From contig QKPN01000001.1 of the NCBI GenBank assembly GCA_003258405.1, positions 248,001 through 312,000 on the forward strand: a stretch of 64,000 bases of DNA. The letters are read 5' to 3'. The first letter of the stretch is position 1. Every line of letters starts with the position of its first letter. The DNA comes from Rhodobacteraceae bacterium DSL-40 (GTDB lineage: Bacteria; Pseudomonadota; Alphaproteobacteria; Rhodobacterales; Rhodobacteraceae). The notes beneath the pieces are model-generated. The model had not been told where the DNA came from. It did no database searches and saw only the letters and a list, made by a program, of their open reading frames with translations. The position numbers and the translations under genes were made by a program. Positions 1 to 8,454 of this stretch are shown in pieces.

Positions 1-662
1 CGGCGGTGAAGCATGACCTCCTCGACGGCGCGTTGCCCGAGATCGAGCGCCCCGAGCAGCCGGTCGCGCTCGGCCTTCTCCACCGTCCCCTCGGAATGAT
101 GGAGCGCGATCGCCTCGGCGATCTCCTCCTGGGCGGCGAGGAAGTTCACCTTCGGATCGGTCTCGACCCCGAAGATCCGCAGGATCAGCCGCACGAGGAT
201 CTGGACTGCGCTGACGATCGGCGCGAGCAGCACCACGACCGTCCGGATCAGCGGCGAGACCTTGCGGGCCATCGCCTCCGAATTGGTGATGGCATAGGTC
301 TTCGGCAGCACCTCGGAAAAGACGAGCACCAGCGCCGTCATCACCAGGGTCGCGATCGCCACCGCGCCCGAGCCGAGCAGCATGGTGAAGAGCGTCGTCG
401 CGAGCGAGGTCGCGAGGATGTTGACGAGGTTGTTGCCGAGCAGGATCGCCCCGATCAGCCGCTCCTTGTCATCGGTCAGCCGGAGCGCCGTGGAGGCCGC
501 CTGATCGCCCTTTTCGGCCATGCCGTGAAGCTTGCCGCGGCTGGCGGTGGTCAGCGCGGTTTCGGAGCCGGAAAAGATCGCCGAGAAGACCAGCAGCACG
601 ACGATCGCCACTCCGGTTCCGGCGATGGCCAGGAGGGAAGAGGCTTCACTTGCGGTGTCCAT
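1..662 (-). CDS. CNNM-domain (HlyC/CorC family) membrane protein, 3' end cut by window edge
   Basis: The minus-strand frame opens at the ATG at 662-660 and stays open to the window edge, giving about 220 residues. The protein starts with a hydrophobic helix (about residues 11-27). It continues with the SGSETALTTASRG motif typical of the CNNM/DUF21 transmembrane domain, a GNNLVNILATSLATT segment, and two further hydrophobic stretches. The family comprises transporters or regulators linked to magnesium/cobalt homeostasis; CBS and CorC_HlyC domains normally follow and would lie outside the window. It precedes nothing else here on its strand; xerD lies upstream with a 42-bp gap. The family call is firm, the transported ion is not. 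Confidence 0.85.
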   Translation of the reverse strand, partial: MDTASEASSLLAIAGTGVAIVVLLVFSAIFSGSETALTTASRGKLHGMAEKGDQAASTALRLTDDKERLIGAILLGNNLVNILATSLATTLFTMLLGSGAVAIATLVMTALVLVFSEVLPKTYAITNSEAMARKVSPLIRTVVVLLAPIVSAVQILVRLILRIFGVETDPKVNFLAAQEEIAEAIALHHSEGTVEKAERDRLLGALDLGQRAVEEVMLHR

Positions 663-704
663 CGCGGTCGGGTCCTTGGGTTGTGATTGCTGGCGGTTAT
701 GGGC

Positions 705-1682
705 TCAGCGCGTGCCGCCTTCAAGAGGCCTGACATCGCGCCCGGTCACGTCCGCGTCGTCGATGTCGGCCAGCGGATGCTTCTCGAAGACGAGTTCGCG
801 CAGCCGGGCATCGAGCACATGGGTATAGATCTCCGTCGTCGCAACGCTCGCATGCCCCAGGAGGGTCTGGATCACGCGGAGATCGGCGCCATGGGCAAGA
901 AGATGCGTCGCGAAGGCATGCCGCAGGGTGTGGGGCGAGATCTTTGCCGGATCGAGCCCGGCCCGCGCCGCGAGCTCCTTGACCAGCAGGAAGAATCGCT
1001 CGCGGGTCATGTGGCCCCGCTTGCCGCGCGCGGGAAAGAGAAAGGCCGAGGCCGGACCCTTGCCCGCGACGAGCCGGGCATCCTCCGCCGCGTCGCGCAG
1101 ATCGAGCCAGGCCTTGAGCGCGTCGCGCGCGGGTTCGGAAAGCGGCACCATCCGTTCCTTGCCCCCCTTGCCGCGCACGAGGATCATCCGCGGATCGCCC
1201 CGGACCGCCGAGACCGGCAGCGAGACGAGCTCGCTCACCCGGAGCCCGGTGGCATAGAGGATCTGCATGAGGCAGGTGTCGCGCACCCGGTCCATCTCCG
1301 CCGGGGCCGATCCCGCCGCATCGAGCAGCCGGTCGACCTCCGCCTCGCTCAGATGCCCGGGCAGGCTCCGGTGCCGCTTCGGCCCCTTGATGAGCGCGCC
1401 CGGATCGTCCTCGCGCCAGCCCTCGACGAAGGCGAAGCGGTAGAACTGCCGGATCGCCGAGAGCCTCCGCGCGCGCGTGGTCTGCGCCATGCCGCGATCG
1501 GCCTGATCGACGAGATAGGCCTCGATATCGGCACGGCCGGCGCTGGCGAATTCCTTGCCCTGGGCGGCAAGGAATTCCGAGAAGTCGCTGATGTCGCGGG
1601 CGTAGGACGCAATCGTGTTGGCCGCGGCATCCCGTTCGGCCTGGATTGCCTCGAGAAAGAGCGGAAGCCAGGACGCCGCCAT
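705..1682 (-). CDS. xerD: Tyrosine recombinase XerD-type
   Basis: This 325-residue protein has an N-terminal SAM-like core-binding domain (about 1-90) and a C-terminal catalytic domain. The catalytic set is visible: R148 in ATGLRVSELVSLP, a lysine in GKGGKER (about 172-175), H251 and R254 in SPHTLRHAF, H277 in LLGHAS and the nucleophile Y286 in TTEIYTH. Length and motifs match XerC/XerD recombinases, which resolve chromosome dimers at dif during division. The gene starts 3 bp after the stop of the exported protein upstream, so the two are probably co-transcribed. XerC versus XerD is decided by overall resemblance only. Confidence 0.92.
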   Translation of the reverse strand: MAASWLPLFLEAIQAERDAAANTIASYARDISDFSEFLAAQGKEFASAGRADIEAYLVDQADRGMAQTTRARRLSAIRQFYRFAFVEGWREDDPGALIKGPKRHRSLPGHLSEAEVDRLLDAAGSAPAEMDRVRDTCLMQILYATGLRVSELVSLPVSAVRGDPRMILVRGKGGKERMVPLSEPARDALKAWLDLRDAAEDARLVAGKGPASAFLFPARGKRGHMTRERFFLLVKELAARAGLDPAKISPHTLRHAFATHLLAHGADLRVIQTLLGHASVATTEIYTHVLDARLRELVFEKHPLADIDDADVTGRDVRPLEGGTR

Positions 1683-1685
1683 CGC

Positions 1686-3269
1686 TCAGCGGCCCGTTTC
1701 CGGCCCGGTCAGCAGCGTCTCGGCCGCGATCTGCCGTGCCGCCGTCTCGAGACCGGTGGCCGCAAGCGCCCGGAGCGCGGCGCGGAGCGAGGGCGGGGCG
1801 GTCTCGCTCCCGTCCGCCAGCAGGTCGAGGGCCTCCAGGATCACCTCGCCCTGCCGCCCCTCGGCACTCTTGTCGGCGAGGCTGCGTTCGAGATGATCGG
1901 GCGGCGGCTTGCTGGCAAACGCCTCCGCCGCGGCAAGCGCCAGCGGATCGGTGTCGGGTCCCGGCGCATCCTGGGGCAGGGCGATGTCATGAAGCCGCGC
2001 CACGACGGCCTCGCGCACATCTGGCGTCGCGGGCAGGAACCGGGCCGCGGCCTCGGTCTCGCCCCCCAGAAGCAGAAGCTCGAAGAGCGCTCCGCGCGCC
2101 GCGCCATGATAGGCTTCCGGATCAAGCCCGGCGAAAGCGGCGGCATATTCCTGCGCCAATGCCACCCGCAGCCCGGATGCACGCAGCGCCGCATCGGCCG
2201 CGGGAAGCGCCGTGGCGATCCGGCCGGGCTCGGCGGAGGCGAGTGCCTCGTCGAGCGCCTGCACCGCCGCGGCTCGGTCCCATACACCGCCCGACGCTGC
2301 GGGCTCGCCCGCGCGATAGGCCGCAAAGAGAGCGGCGGGCCCGATCGCCCCCGAGATCACCAGCCGCTCGGCTGCCGAGATCCGCGTCCGCATCGGGGTG
2401 TGCTCGCCGAGATCGGCGTAGAGGAAGGCGAGCGGCAGGTTCCCCGGCGGCCGCGGCAGCCCGACCGCCTCGCGCATCAGGAAATCGAGCGGCGTCAGCG
2501 GATCGGGCGCGGGCGGATCCGGCTCGCCCTCGAAAAGCTCGGGATCGAGGAAGCGGGCCAGCAGGTCGCGCTCCTCCGGCGGGATCGAGCCGACCTCGTC
2601 GCCCATGGTGAGCGTGATCTCCGCCGCATTCCAGTCGCCGCCGCGCGCGAGGCAGAAGACCCGTGCGGGCAGGGTGGGAGAAAGCGCGGGATTGCGCCGC
2701 AGCGCCTCACAGGGCGGCTCGGCATTGTCGCTCAGAAGGCCGATATCGAACCAGCGCAGGAAGAGCGCGGGATCGGAGGGATCGACATAGAGGATCAGTG
2801 CCTCGGCCTGCTCGAGCGCTCCCATCGCCAGCAGCCGGTCGATGCGCGCCACGAGAAGCCCGGAGCCCGGATCGGAGCCGTCCGGCGGATCGGCCTCGGC
2901 AAGAAGCAGCTGGAGGAAGAGGGCGCGCGCCGCCGGAACCCCGGTGCCGCGGGCCGAGAGCACCGCCTCGCGCGCCTCCGCCGCTGTGGTCGGCCCCCAG
3001 AGATCGCGCCGGAAGCCGCTCGTCTCGGGGGTGAGGATGCCGACGGCGTCGCGGCTCGGCGCGCCGAGAGGCGTCACGGTGATCGGCTCGGGCCCGAGCG
3101 GCAGCGCGTCGGGCAGGGTGCCGGTCGCGGAATCAAAGCCGCCCTCGATGCTCTGGGAAAGCCACGGAATGGCGCTCCGCGGCGTCTCGGCATGGGCTGC
3201 AAGGCCGGAAAGACCCGCGTGGGCCGCAATCGCGGCCGCCGCAAGGCGAAGGAAACGTGCCTGGCTCAC
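1686..3269 (-). CDS. Exported protein of unknown function, 527 aa
   Basis: The open frame extends further upstream, but the GTG at 3269-3267 is the likely start because it gives a signal peptide (VSQARFLRLA, a hydrophobic core, cleavage near AHA-ET at about residue 27). It also overlaps the stop of the small ORF before it. The mature part is Ala/Leu/Pro/Glu-rich and looks helical with irregular short repeats, as in periplasmic solenoid proteins, but I see no catalytic motif or known domain. It sits between the 42-aa membrane peptide and xerD, divergent from aroK-aroB. Function unknown; the coding call rests on frame bias, the signal peptide and tight packing with its neighbours. Confidence 0.75.
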   Translation of the reverse strand: MSQARFLRLAAAAIAAHAGLSGLAAHAETPRSAIPWLSQSIEGGFDSATGTLPDALPLGPEPITVTPLGAPSRDAVGILTPETSGFRRDLWGPTTAAEAREAVLSARGTGVPAARALFLQLLLAEADPPDGSDPGSGLLVARIDRLLAMGALEQAEALILYVDPSDPALFLRWFDIGLLSDNAEPPCEALRRNPALSPTLPARVFCLARGGDWNAAEITLTMGDEVGSIPPEERDLLARFLDPELFEGEPDPPAPDPLTPLDFLMREAVGLPRPPGNLPLAFLYADLGEHTPMRTRISAAERLVISGAIGPAALFAAYRAGEPAASGGVWDRAAAVQALDEALASAEPGRIATALPAADAALRASGLRVALAQEYAAAFAGLDPEAYHGAARGALFELLLLGGETEAAARFLPATPDVREAVVARLHDIALPQDAPGPDTDPLALAAAEAFASKPPPDHLERSLADKSAEGRQGEVILEALDLLADGSETAPPSLRAALRALAATGLETAARQIAAETLLTGPETGR

Positions 3270-3394
3270 ATCGCTTCGATGGGCACCGAGATCTCGGCGC
3301 GGGGCGCCGGGAGATCGGAGAACACCGCCATCCCCAGCAGGGCCGCTGCTCCGAGAATCACCAGGAAAAGTACCGCGCGAAAGAGGTGGCGCAT
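3266..3394 (-). CDS. Small single-pass membrane protein, 42 aa
   Basis: The ATG at 3394-3392 opens a 42-codon frame beginning MRHLFRAVLFLVILGAAALL. It has a basic N-terminus, one transmembrane helix (about residues 5-25) and a short tail ending PIEAM. Its stop TGA (3268-3266) overlaps the GTG start of the 527-aa exported protein, an arrangement typical of translational coupling. It matches no family I know. The helix, coupling and position make it a credible gene rather than a chance frame. Confidence 0.65.
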   Translation of the reverse strand: MRHLFRAVLFLVILGAAALLGMAVFSDLPAPRAEISVPIEAM

Positions 3395-3513
3395 ATCGAT
3401 CTGCTCTGCCCTTGCGGCTGCAATGCCGCTTTTTCAACTGTTCAATCACTGCTACTTGGCCGTAAACGCCTTAACGCAAAGTGTACCCGCCGAAAGCCCT
3501 GACAGCAATTGCC

Positions 3514-4125
3514 ATGATCGACTCTGCCGCACCCGAGCCCGCACCCGGCACCCCGAACTACCGGCTGGCGCGCACGATCGTGCTCGTCGGGCTGATGGGT
3601 GCGGGCAAGACCAGCGTCGGCAAGCGCGTGGCGGCGCGGCTCGCGGTGCCCTTCACCGATTCCGATTCGGAGATCGAGGCGGCGGCGGGCATGACGATCC
3701 CGGAGATCTTCGCGAATTTCGGCGAGCCCGACTTCCGCGACGGCGAACGCCGGGTGATCGCGCGCCTGCTGACCGAAGTGCCCCGCGTGCTCGCCACCGG
3801 CGGCGGCGCCTTCATCGAGCCGCGCACCCGCGAGGCCATCGCCGAGGGCGGCGTCTCGGTCTGGATCCGGGCGGAGGTCGAGGTGCTCTGGGCACGGGTT
3901 CGCGGCAAGCCCGGCCGACCGCTGCTCGAGGCGCCCGATCCGCGCGGCCGCCTCGAGGAACTCGACCGGCTGCGCTCGCCGGTCTATGCGCAGGCCGACA
4001 TCACCGTCGACAGCACCCGCGAGGCCAGCCACGAGGTGATGGCGCAGCGCATCATCGACGCGGTGCTCGAACATGACCGGCTGCATCCCGAGCGGCCGCC
4101 GACCCTGGAGATCGTGACCCCATGA
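3514..4125 (+). CDS. aroK: Shikimate kinase
   Basis: This is a P-loop kinase that phosphorylates shikimate to shikimate 3-phosphate in aromatic amino-acid synthesis. Walker A is GLMGAGKTSVGK at about residues 26-37. It is followed by the substrate-binding DSDSEIE segment, FRDGERR, the GGGAF loop and the lid-region arginines in GKPGRPLL. From the ATG at 3514 the product is 203 aa; an in-frame GTG at 3481 would add 11 residues, and neither start has a strong ribosome binding site. The stop overlaps the start of aroB (ATGA), so they form an operon. Confidence 0.95.
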   Translation: MIDSAAPEPAPGTPNYRLARTIVLVGLMGAGKTSVGKRVAARLAVPFTDSDSEIEAAAGMTIPEIFANFGEPDFRDGERRVIARLLTEVPRVLATGGGAFIEPRTREAIAEGGVSVWIRAEVEVLWARVRGKPGRPLLEAPDPRGRLEELDRLRSPVYAQADITVDSTREASHEVMAQRIIDAVLEHDRLHPERPPTLEIVTP

Positions 4126-5273
4126 CCCCTGACGTGACCGCAGCCCCGGCCGCCGCGCCCGAAACCCTAGACGTCGCGCTTGGCGAGCGGTCCTACGGCA
4201 TCCACATCGGACCGGGGCTTCTGGCGTCGGCGGGTCAAGCGATCGCGCCGCTCCTGCGCCGCCCGCGCGTTGCCGTCGTGACCGAGACCCGGGTCGCGGC
4301 GCTCCACCGCGCCGCGCTCGAGGCAGGGCTCGCCGCCGGGGGCATCGACTGCGACGTGCTCGAGCTGCCGCCGGGGGAGGCGACGAAGTGTTGGGCCCGG
4401 CTCGAGGAGACGGTGGAGTGGCTCATCGCCCGCAAGGTCGGCCGTGACGATGTGGTCGTGGCCTTCGGTGGCGGGGTGATCGGCGATCTCGCGGGGTTTG
4501 CCGCCGCCATCCTGCGCCGGGGTGTGCGCTTCGTGCAGATTCCCACGACGCTGCTTGCGCAGGTCGACAGCTCGGTCGGGGGCAAGACCGGCATCAACTC
4601 GCCCCAGGGCAAGAACCTCGTCGGCGCCTTCCACCAGCCGAGCCTCGTGCTCGCCGACATCGACCTCCTCGGAACGCTGGCGCCGCGCGACTATCTCGCG
4701 GGCTATGCCGAGGTGGCGAAATACGGTCTGCTGGGAGATGCTGCGTTCTTCCGCTGGCTGGAAGCAAACGGCGCCCGTGCCGCGCAGGGCGATCTCGCCG
4801 CCCGGATCCATGCCGTGCGGCGGTCCTGCGAGATGAAGGCCGAGATCGTCGCCCGCGACGAGACGGAGCAGGGCGACCGCGCGTTGCTCAATCTGGGCCA
4901 CACCTTCGGCCACGCGCTTGAGGCTGCGACCGGCTATTCCGACCGCCTGCTCCATGGCGAGGGTGTCTCGATCGGCTGCCTGCTGGCCTTCGAGGCCAGC
5001 GCGGCCCTGGGGCTCTGTTCGCAGGAGGCGCCGAGCCGGGTGGCGGCGCATTTCTCCGCCATGGGCATGCGCACGACGCTCGCCGACATTCCCGGCGATC
5101 TGCCCGATGCCGACGGGCTCATGGAGCTGATGACCCAGGACAAAAAGGTCAAGGACGGGCGCATCGTCTTTGTGCTGGCGCGCGACATCGGCGAGGCCTT
5201 CGTCTGCCGGGATGCGGAGCTTTCGGTGGTGCGCCGGGTGCTCGCGGACGGCCTGCGTCTGCGGCGGGACTGA
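4122..5273 (+). CDS. aroB: 3-dehydroquinate synthase
   Basis: The 383-aa enzyme converts DAHP to 3-dehydroquinate using NAD+ and a divalent metal. Hallmarks are FGGGVIGDLAGFAAA (nucleotide binding), PTTLLAQVDSSVGGKTGIN (active site), the KAEIVARDE segment, and HTFGHALEA with a metal-ligand histidine, plus a second His in LHGEGVSIG. Its start overlaps the aroK stop by 4 bp, an order common to many alphaproteobacteria. The frame is intact over the family's full length. Confidence 0.97.
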   Translation: MTPDVTAAPAAAPETLDVALGERSYGIHIGPGLLASAGQAIAPLLRRPRVAVVTETRVAALHRAALEAGLAAGGIDCDVLELPPGEATKCWARLEETVEWLIARKVGRDDVVVAFGGGVIGDLAGFAAAILRRGVRFVQIPTTLLAQVDSSVGGKTGINSPQGKNLVGAFHQPSLVLADIDLLGTLAPRDYLAGYAEVAKYGLLGDAAFFRWLEANGARAAQGDLAARIHAVRRSCEMKAEIVARDETEQGDRALLNLGHTFGHALEAATGYSDRLLHGEGVSIGCLLAFEASAALGLCSQEAPSRVAAHFSAMGMRTTLADIPGDLPDADGLMELMTQDKKVKDGRIVFVLARDIGEAFVCRDAELSVVRRVLADGLRLRRD

Positions 5274-5471
5274 CAATCGTTGCTGCGATGCAATGGCGGC
5301 CGGTAATTTCACGCACGATCGCAGGCCGGGGATGTATCTTTCTGCGAATCCGTTATATTTGAATCTTCGAGAGATGTTCCGACGCCCGCAGCAGAGAGAG
5401 GCTACCTGTTGTTAACCACGCCGACAGACAATCGCGACGATTCTCCGCGTAGCCTGAGACGGAGGTTTTCC

Positions 5472-6467
5472 ATGCGACATGACCTGACAGCCTCTCTTTC
5501 CGGGTGCCTCGCGCTTGCAGGCCTGCTGGCGTTTGCCGCAGTGCCAGTCGCGGCGGAAGAACCGACCGAGATGGAAATGGGCACCGCGCCCGCGCTCGAC
5601 ACCGCCACCACCGAGCCGGTCGATCTTTCCGGTGCGGGCACCGAGATGGCCATCGTGCCCGAAGTGCCGCCCGGATCGCCGCGCGATCCCGATGGGGCTT
5701 TCTTTCTCGATGGCGTCGCGCCGGGGCTCCTGGCGGCGAACGGCGTTTTCGACAGCAAGACGCCGGATCTCGTCGTCACCCTGCGCGGCGGCGTGCAGGT
5801 CAGTTCGGCCTATTTCGGATCGAGCGAATCCGAGACGAGCTTCAACGGCGCGGCGCGTATCGATTACCTGCGCTTCCCGAACGGCTTCGAATACGGATCG
5901 GGCGCTGCGGTCGGGTACCGCACCGGCCTGGGCCTGCGCGGCTCCGTGCGCTATATCGGCGGACGGAACTCGTCGCACTACGAGGAGCTCAACGGCCTCG
6001 ACAACGTCGACTGGTCGCTCGAGACCGGCCTCGGCATCGGATACGAGCAGCGCAACTATCGCGTCTTCGCCGACGCCCGCTACGGCGTCATCGGCCATAA
6101 TTCCTGGGTTGCCGACGTGGGTGCCGACGGCATCGCCTATCCGGTCGATGGCCTGACGCTGACTTTCGGCCCGCGCCTCAACTTCGGAAGCAACCGCTTT
6201 GCCGATACCTATTTCGGCATTTCCTCGACGGAGGCCGAGCGCTCTACCGCGGGTCTCAGCGAGTACAATCCCAGCGGCGGTCTGCTCGGCGTCGGTGCCG
6301 AGCTCGGCGCACGCTATCTCTGGAACGAGCGCTGGGGCGTGGAAGGGTACGCGAGCTACGCACGCTTGGTGAATGACGCCGCCGATTCGCCGATCACCGA
6401 GCAGGGCTCGGCTGACCAGTTCTCGGTTCGCGTCGGCATCACCCGCCGCATCAGCCTCGATTTCTGA
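5472..6467 (+). CDS. MipA/OmpV family outer membrane protein
   Basis: The start at 5472 is chosen because GGAGG lies just upstream (5461-5465) and the product then begins with a signal peptide (about residues 1-28, ending PVAAEE). The 331-aa protein has an acidic, low-complexity segment after cleavage. It then shows alternating beta strands with GLGIGYEQRNYRVFADARYG and GARYLWNERWGVEGYASYARL, ending in a terminal aromatic residue (ISLDF), as expected of a beta-barrel inserted by BAM. The strand pattern resembles MipA/OmpV scaffolding or porin-like proteins. It is convergent with terB across a shared hairpin. The precise role is unknown. Confidence 0.82.
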   Translation: MRHDLTASLSGCLALAGLLAFAAVPVAAEEPTEMEMGTAPALDTATTEPVDLSGAGTEMAIVPEVPPGSPRDPDGAFFLDGVAPGLLAANGVFDSKTPDLVVTLRGGVQVSSAYFGSSESETSFNGAARIDYLRFPNGFEYGSGAAVGYRTGLGLRGSVRYIGGRNSSHYEELNGLDNVDWSLETGLGIGYEQRNYRVFADARYGVIGHNSWVADVGADGIAYPVDGLTLTFGPRLNFGSNRFADTYFGISSTEAERSTAGLSEYNPSGGLLGVGAELGARYLWNERWGVEGYASYARLVNDAADSPITEQGSADQFSVRVGITRRISLDF

Positions 6468-6486
6468 TCCTGGATGATCCACGCGG

Positions 6487-6509
6487 CTCCCCGGTTTGGC
6501 GCCGGGGAG
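6487..6509. terminator. Bidirectional hairpin terminator between the OmpV-like gene and terB
   Basis: An 8-bp perfect stem CTCCCCGG/CCGGGGAG with a 7-nt loop sits in the 46-bp gap between two convergent genes. It has no clear T tract, so this is a structural prediction. Confidence 0.6.
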
Positions 6510-6513
6510 GGCT

Positions 6514-6963
6514 TCAGCTTTCGCCGAGGCTGCGCAGCGCCCGCTGGCGGGCCAGCCCGCTGTCCTGATCCGATACGCCGAGCAGATTGGCCACCAGCCG
6601 CATGAGCCCATGCTCGTCGGCATTGATGCCGTCTGCCGCCGCCACCCGCCAGAGCGCCTCGACAATCTCCGTGCGATGTTCGTAAGGCACGGCGTCCTTG
6701 ATGACGCGGGTGAAGCGCACGGTGTCGGGGGCGTCGGCCTCGGCCGTCTCGCCATCGCGCCGAAGCGCCGTCGCGGCCTCGGGCGAGAGACGGTATGTCT
6801 CCGCCAATACCCGGTCGATCCGGCTGCGCTCCGCGGCCGTGTAATCGCCATCGGTGCGTCCGATCCGCACCATCAGCGCAGCGAGCGCAAGCCGCGCCTG
6901 ATCGGCGGGCAGGGGCTCGGGGGTGTAATCGCCAGCAAGGCGTTTCAGAAGGTCACCGATCAT
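6514..6963 (-). CDS. TerB-family (tellurite-resistance-like) protein
   Basis: This 149-aa all-helical, soluble, acidic protein resembles the TerB/DjlA-N fold. It has ARLALAALMVRIGRTDGDYTAAERSRID near residues 22-50 and VAAADGINADEHGLMRLVANLLGVSD near 107-135, the two acidic helix pairs that bind metal in TerB proteins. Stand-alone TerB genes are common in Rhodobacteraceae, and a tellurite phenotype should not be assumed. It is convergent with the OmpV-like gene and divergent from the CAP-domain gene. Confidence 0.8.
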   Translation of the reverse strand: MIGDLLKRLAGDYTPEPLPADQARLALAALMVRIGRTDGDYTAAERSRIDRVLAETYRLSPEAATALRRDGETAEADAPDTVRFTRVIKDAVPYEHRTEIVEALWRVAAADGINADEHGLMRLVANLLGVSDQDSGLARQRALRSLGES

Positions 6964-7103
6964 GCGCTTGACTATAGCCAGAATTCCCTGTCAGGCCAGT
7001 TCCGATTGCGCGATCCCTTTCTTGCGCCGGCCACGAGACCCGGCAGGCGGGTGAGGGCCAAGAGGGAGACGCGCGGGGAGATCGGCCGGACGGAGGGGCG
7101 CCA

Positions 7104-7964
7104 GTGAGCATCGAAATCGGAACAGACCTCGAGGAGAGCGTCGTGGATGCGATCAACGCGGAGCGCAGCGCGGCGGGGCTCGACCCTGTCCGGATGGAGG
7201 TGCATCTCAACGCTTCGGCGCAGGACCATTCCGACTGGATGGCGGAGACCGGCGAGTTGTCCCATGACGGCGAGGATGATTCCACCGTGGCTGACCGGGT
7301 CGAGGAGACCGGATTTCCGCTCTCCGGCAGCTGGCGGACCACCGAGAACATCGCCTATGCCAGCCTCGAGGGTGACGTCGATGCGGGCGAGGTCGAGCGG
7401 CTGCATGACGGGCTGATGGGAAGCGAGGGGCACCGCGAGAACATCCTGGATCCGGATGTCTCCTATGTCGGGATCGGCCTCTCGGTCGGCACAATCTCGG
7501 TCGGAGGGGCGGACCGCGAGGTGGTCTTTCTCACCGAGAATTTCGCCGAGACCGATGGTGAGGTGCTGGTCCAGGAGGAGAACGACGCGGGGGAGACGGT
7601 GCTTCAGCCCTATCAGGGCGGCACGCCGGTGGGAGAGCCAGAGATCGTCGAGCCCTCGGACCCTGTCGAGGATGACGATGACGAGGACGAGACGGAAGAC
7701 AGCGCGGCCTCCGGCGGCGGCTGCTTCGTGGCGACCGCCGCCTATGGCGATGCGGCCCATCCGGAGGTCATGGTGCTCCGCCGGTTCCGGGACGAGCGAC
7801 TGCTCGGCCATGCATCGGGGCGGGCCTTCGTGCGCGCCTATTACGCCTTCGGCCCGGCGCTTGCCCGCGTCGTCGCCCATGACCGCCTCTCGGGCCGCGC
7901 CGCGCGCGCCCTGATCGGGCCGCTCGCGCGCCTCGCCGCCCACTGGAGCGACCGCCGCCGCTGA
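7104..7964 (+). CDS. CAP-domain protein with C-terminal CFI-box tail
   Basis: The 286-aa product starts at a GTG. Residues about 8-150 form a CAP/SCP domain: [10 protein letters not shown], an [15 protein letters not shown] segment, TENIAYAS and [20 protein letters not shown] strongly acidic linker (about 180-200, [10 protein letters not shown]) leads to [13 protein letters not shown] at about 204-216, the cysteine-centred motif of the CFI-box-CTERM domain, followed by a basic helical tail. No N-terminal signal peptide is visible, although most CAP proteins are secreted, so the export route is unclear. Domain calls rest on motif recognition; the role is unknown. Confidence 0.82.
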   Translation: MSIEIGTDLEESVVDAINAERSAAGLDPVRMEVHLNASAQDHSDWMAETGELSHDGEDDSTVADRVEETGFPLSGSWRTTENIAYASLEGDVDAGEVERLHDGLMGSEGHRENILDPDVSYVGIGLSVGTISVGGADREVVFLTENFAETDGEVLVQEENDAGETVLQPYQGGTPVGEPEIVEPSDPVEDDDDEDETEDSAASGGGCFVATAAYGDAAHPEVMVLRRFRDERLLGHASGRAFVRAYYAFGPALARVVAHDRLSGRAARALIGPLARLAAHWSDRRR

Positions 7965-8189
7965 GGGGGCGGGCCCCGGCGACTCCGTACCGCTCAGGGG
8001 TTGCTCCCGCGGCCCGCGACGCCTAGATTGCCGGCAGGAGCGGCGGCACCGCGCGCCGCTCGTCCATGGAGACTGGATGTCCGAGATTGTGTGATCAGGC
8101 TCTCCGCCATGCGGAGGGCCTCGTGAAACCGGAACCGCCGGGTGCTGCGCGCCCGGAGTGATCTTTCACGTCCATCACACGAGACTTCC

Positions 8190-8453
8190 ATGAACATCTC
8201 ACGAAACGAACAGCGTGCGCTGCACGTCCTGGCCCTGGGCGGCCGTATCCTTCACGAACGGGACGACGGTCCGAAGATCACCTCCGTGACATGCGTCACG
8301 CGCGAGGGGATGATCCTCGCCGATTTCGACCTGAATGTCTTCAACCGGTTGCGGCGGAAACGCCTGATCGAATCCCGCGCGGGCAGCCCGTATCGCATCT
8401 CGCGGCGCGGCCGCGTCTCCGTGCGCGCGCAGCTCGACAACCAGGGAGGCTGA
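8190..8453 (+). CDS. yjhX: YjhX family (UPF0386) toxin-like protein
   Basis: From the ATG at 8190 the 87-aa product begins MNISRNEQRALHVLALGGRI and ends SVRAQLDNQGG. It closely follows the E. coli YjhX pattern (an MNLSRQEQ...LHVLAKG start, an REG..L.D....VF..L...LI core, YRI, and an RAQLDN end). YjhX is annotated as the putative toxin of the YjhX/YjhQ pair; it is small and winged-helix-like. The GNAT gene starts 2 bp after its stop, reproducing the pairing. A 6-bp inverted repeat CTCCGC-cat-GCGGAG at 8102-8116 lies upstream and could be an operator. Toxicity is not shown by the sequence. Confidence 0.85.
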   Translation: MNISRNEQRALHVLALGGRILHERDDGPKITSVTCVTREGMILADFDLNVFNRLRRKRLIESRAGSPYRISRRGRVSVRAQLDNQGG

Positions 8454-8454
8454 C

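Noticed and set aside
687-4076. 1129-codon plus-strand open frame
   Set aside because: It is antisense to xerD and the exported protein and ends inside aroK in another phase. High GC makes stops rare; it has an Arg-rich, Gly-rich composition and no domain.
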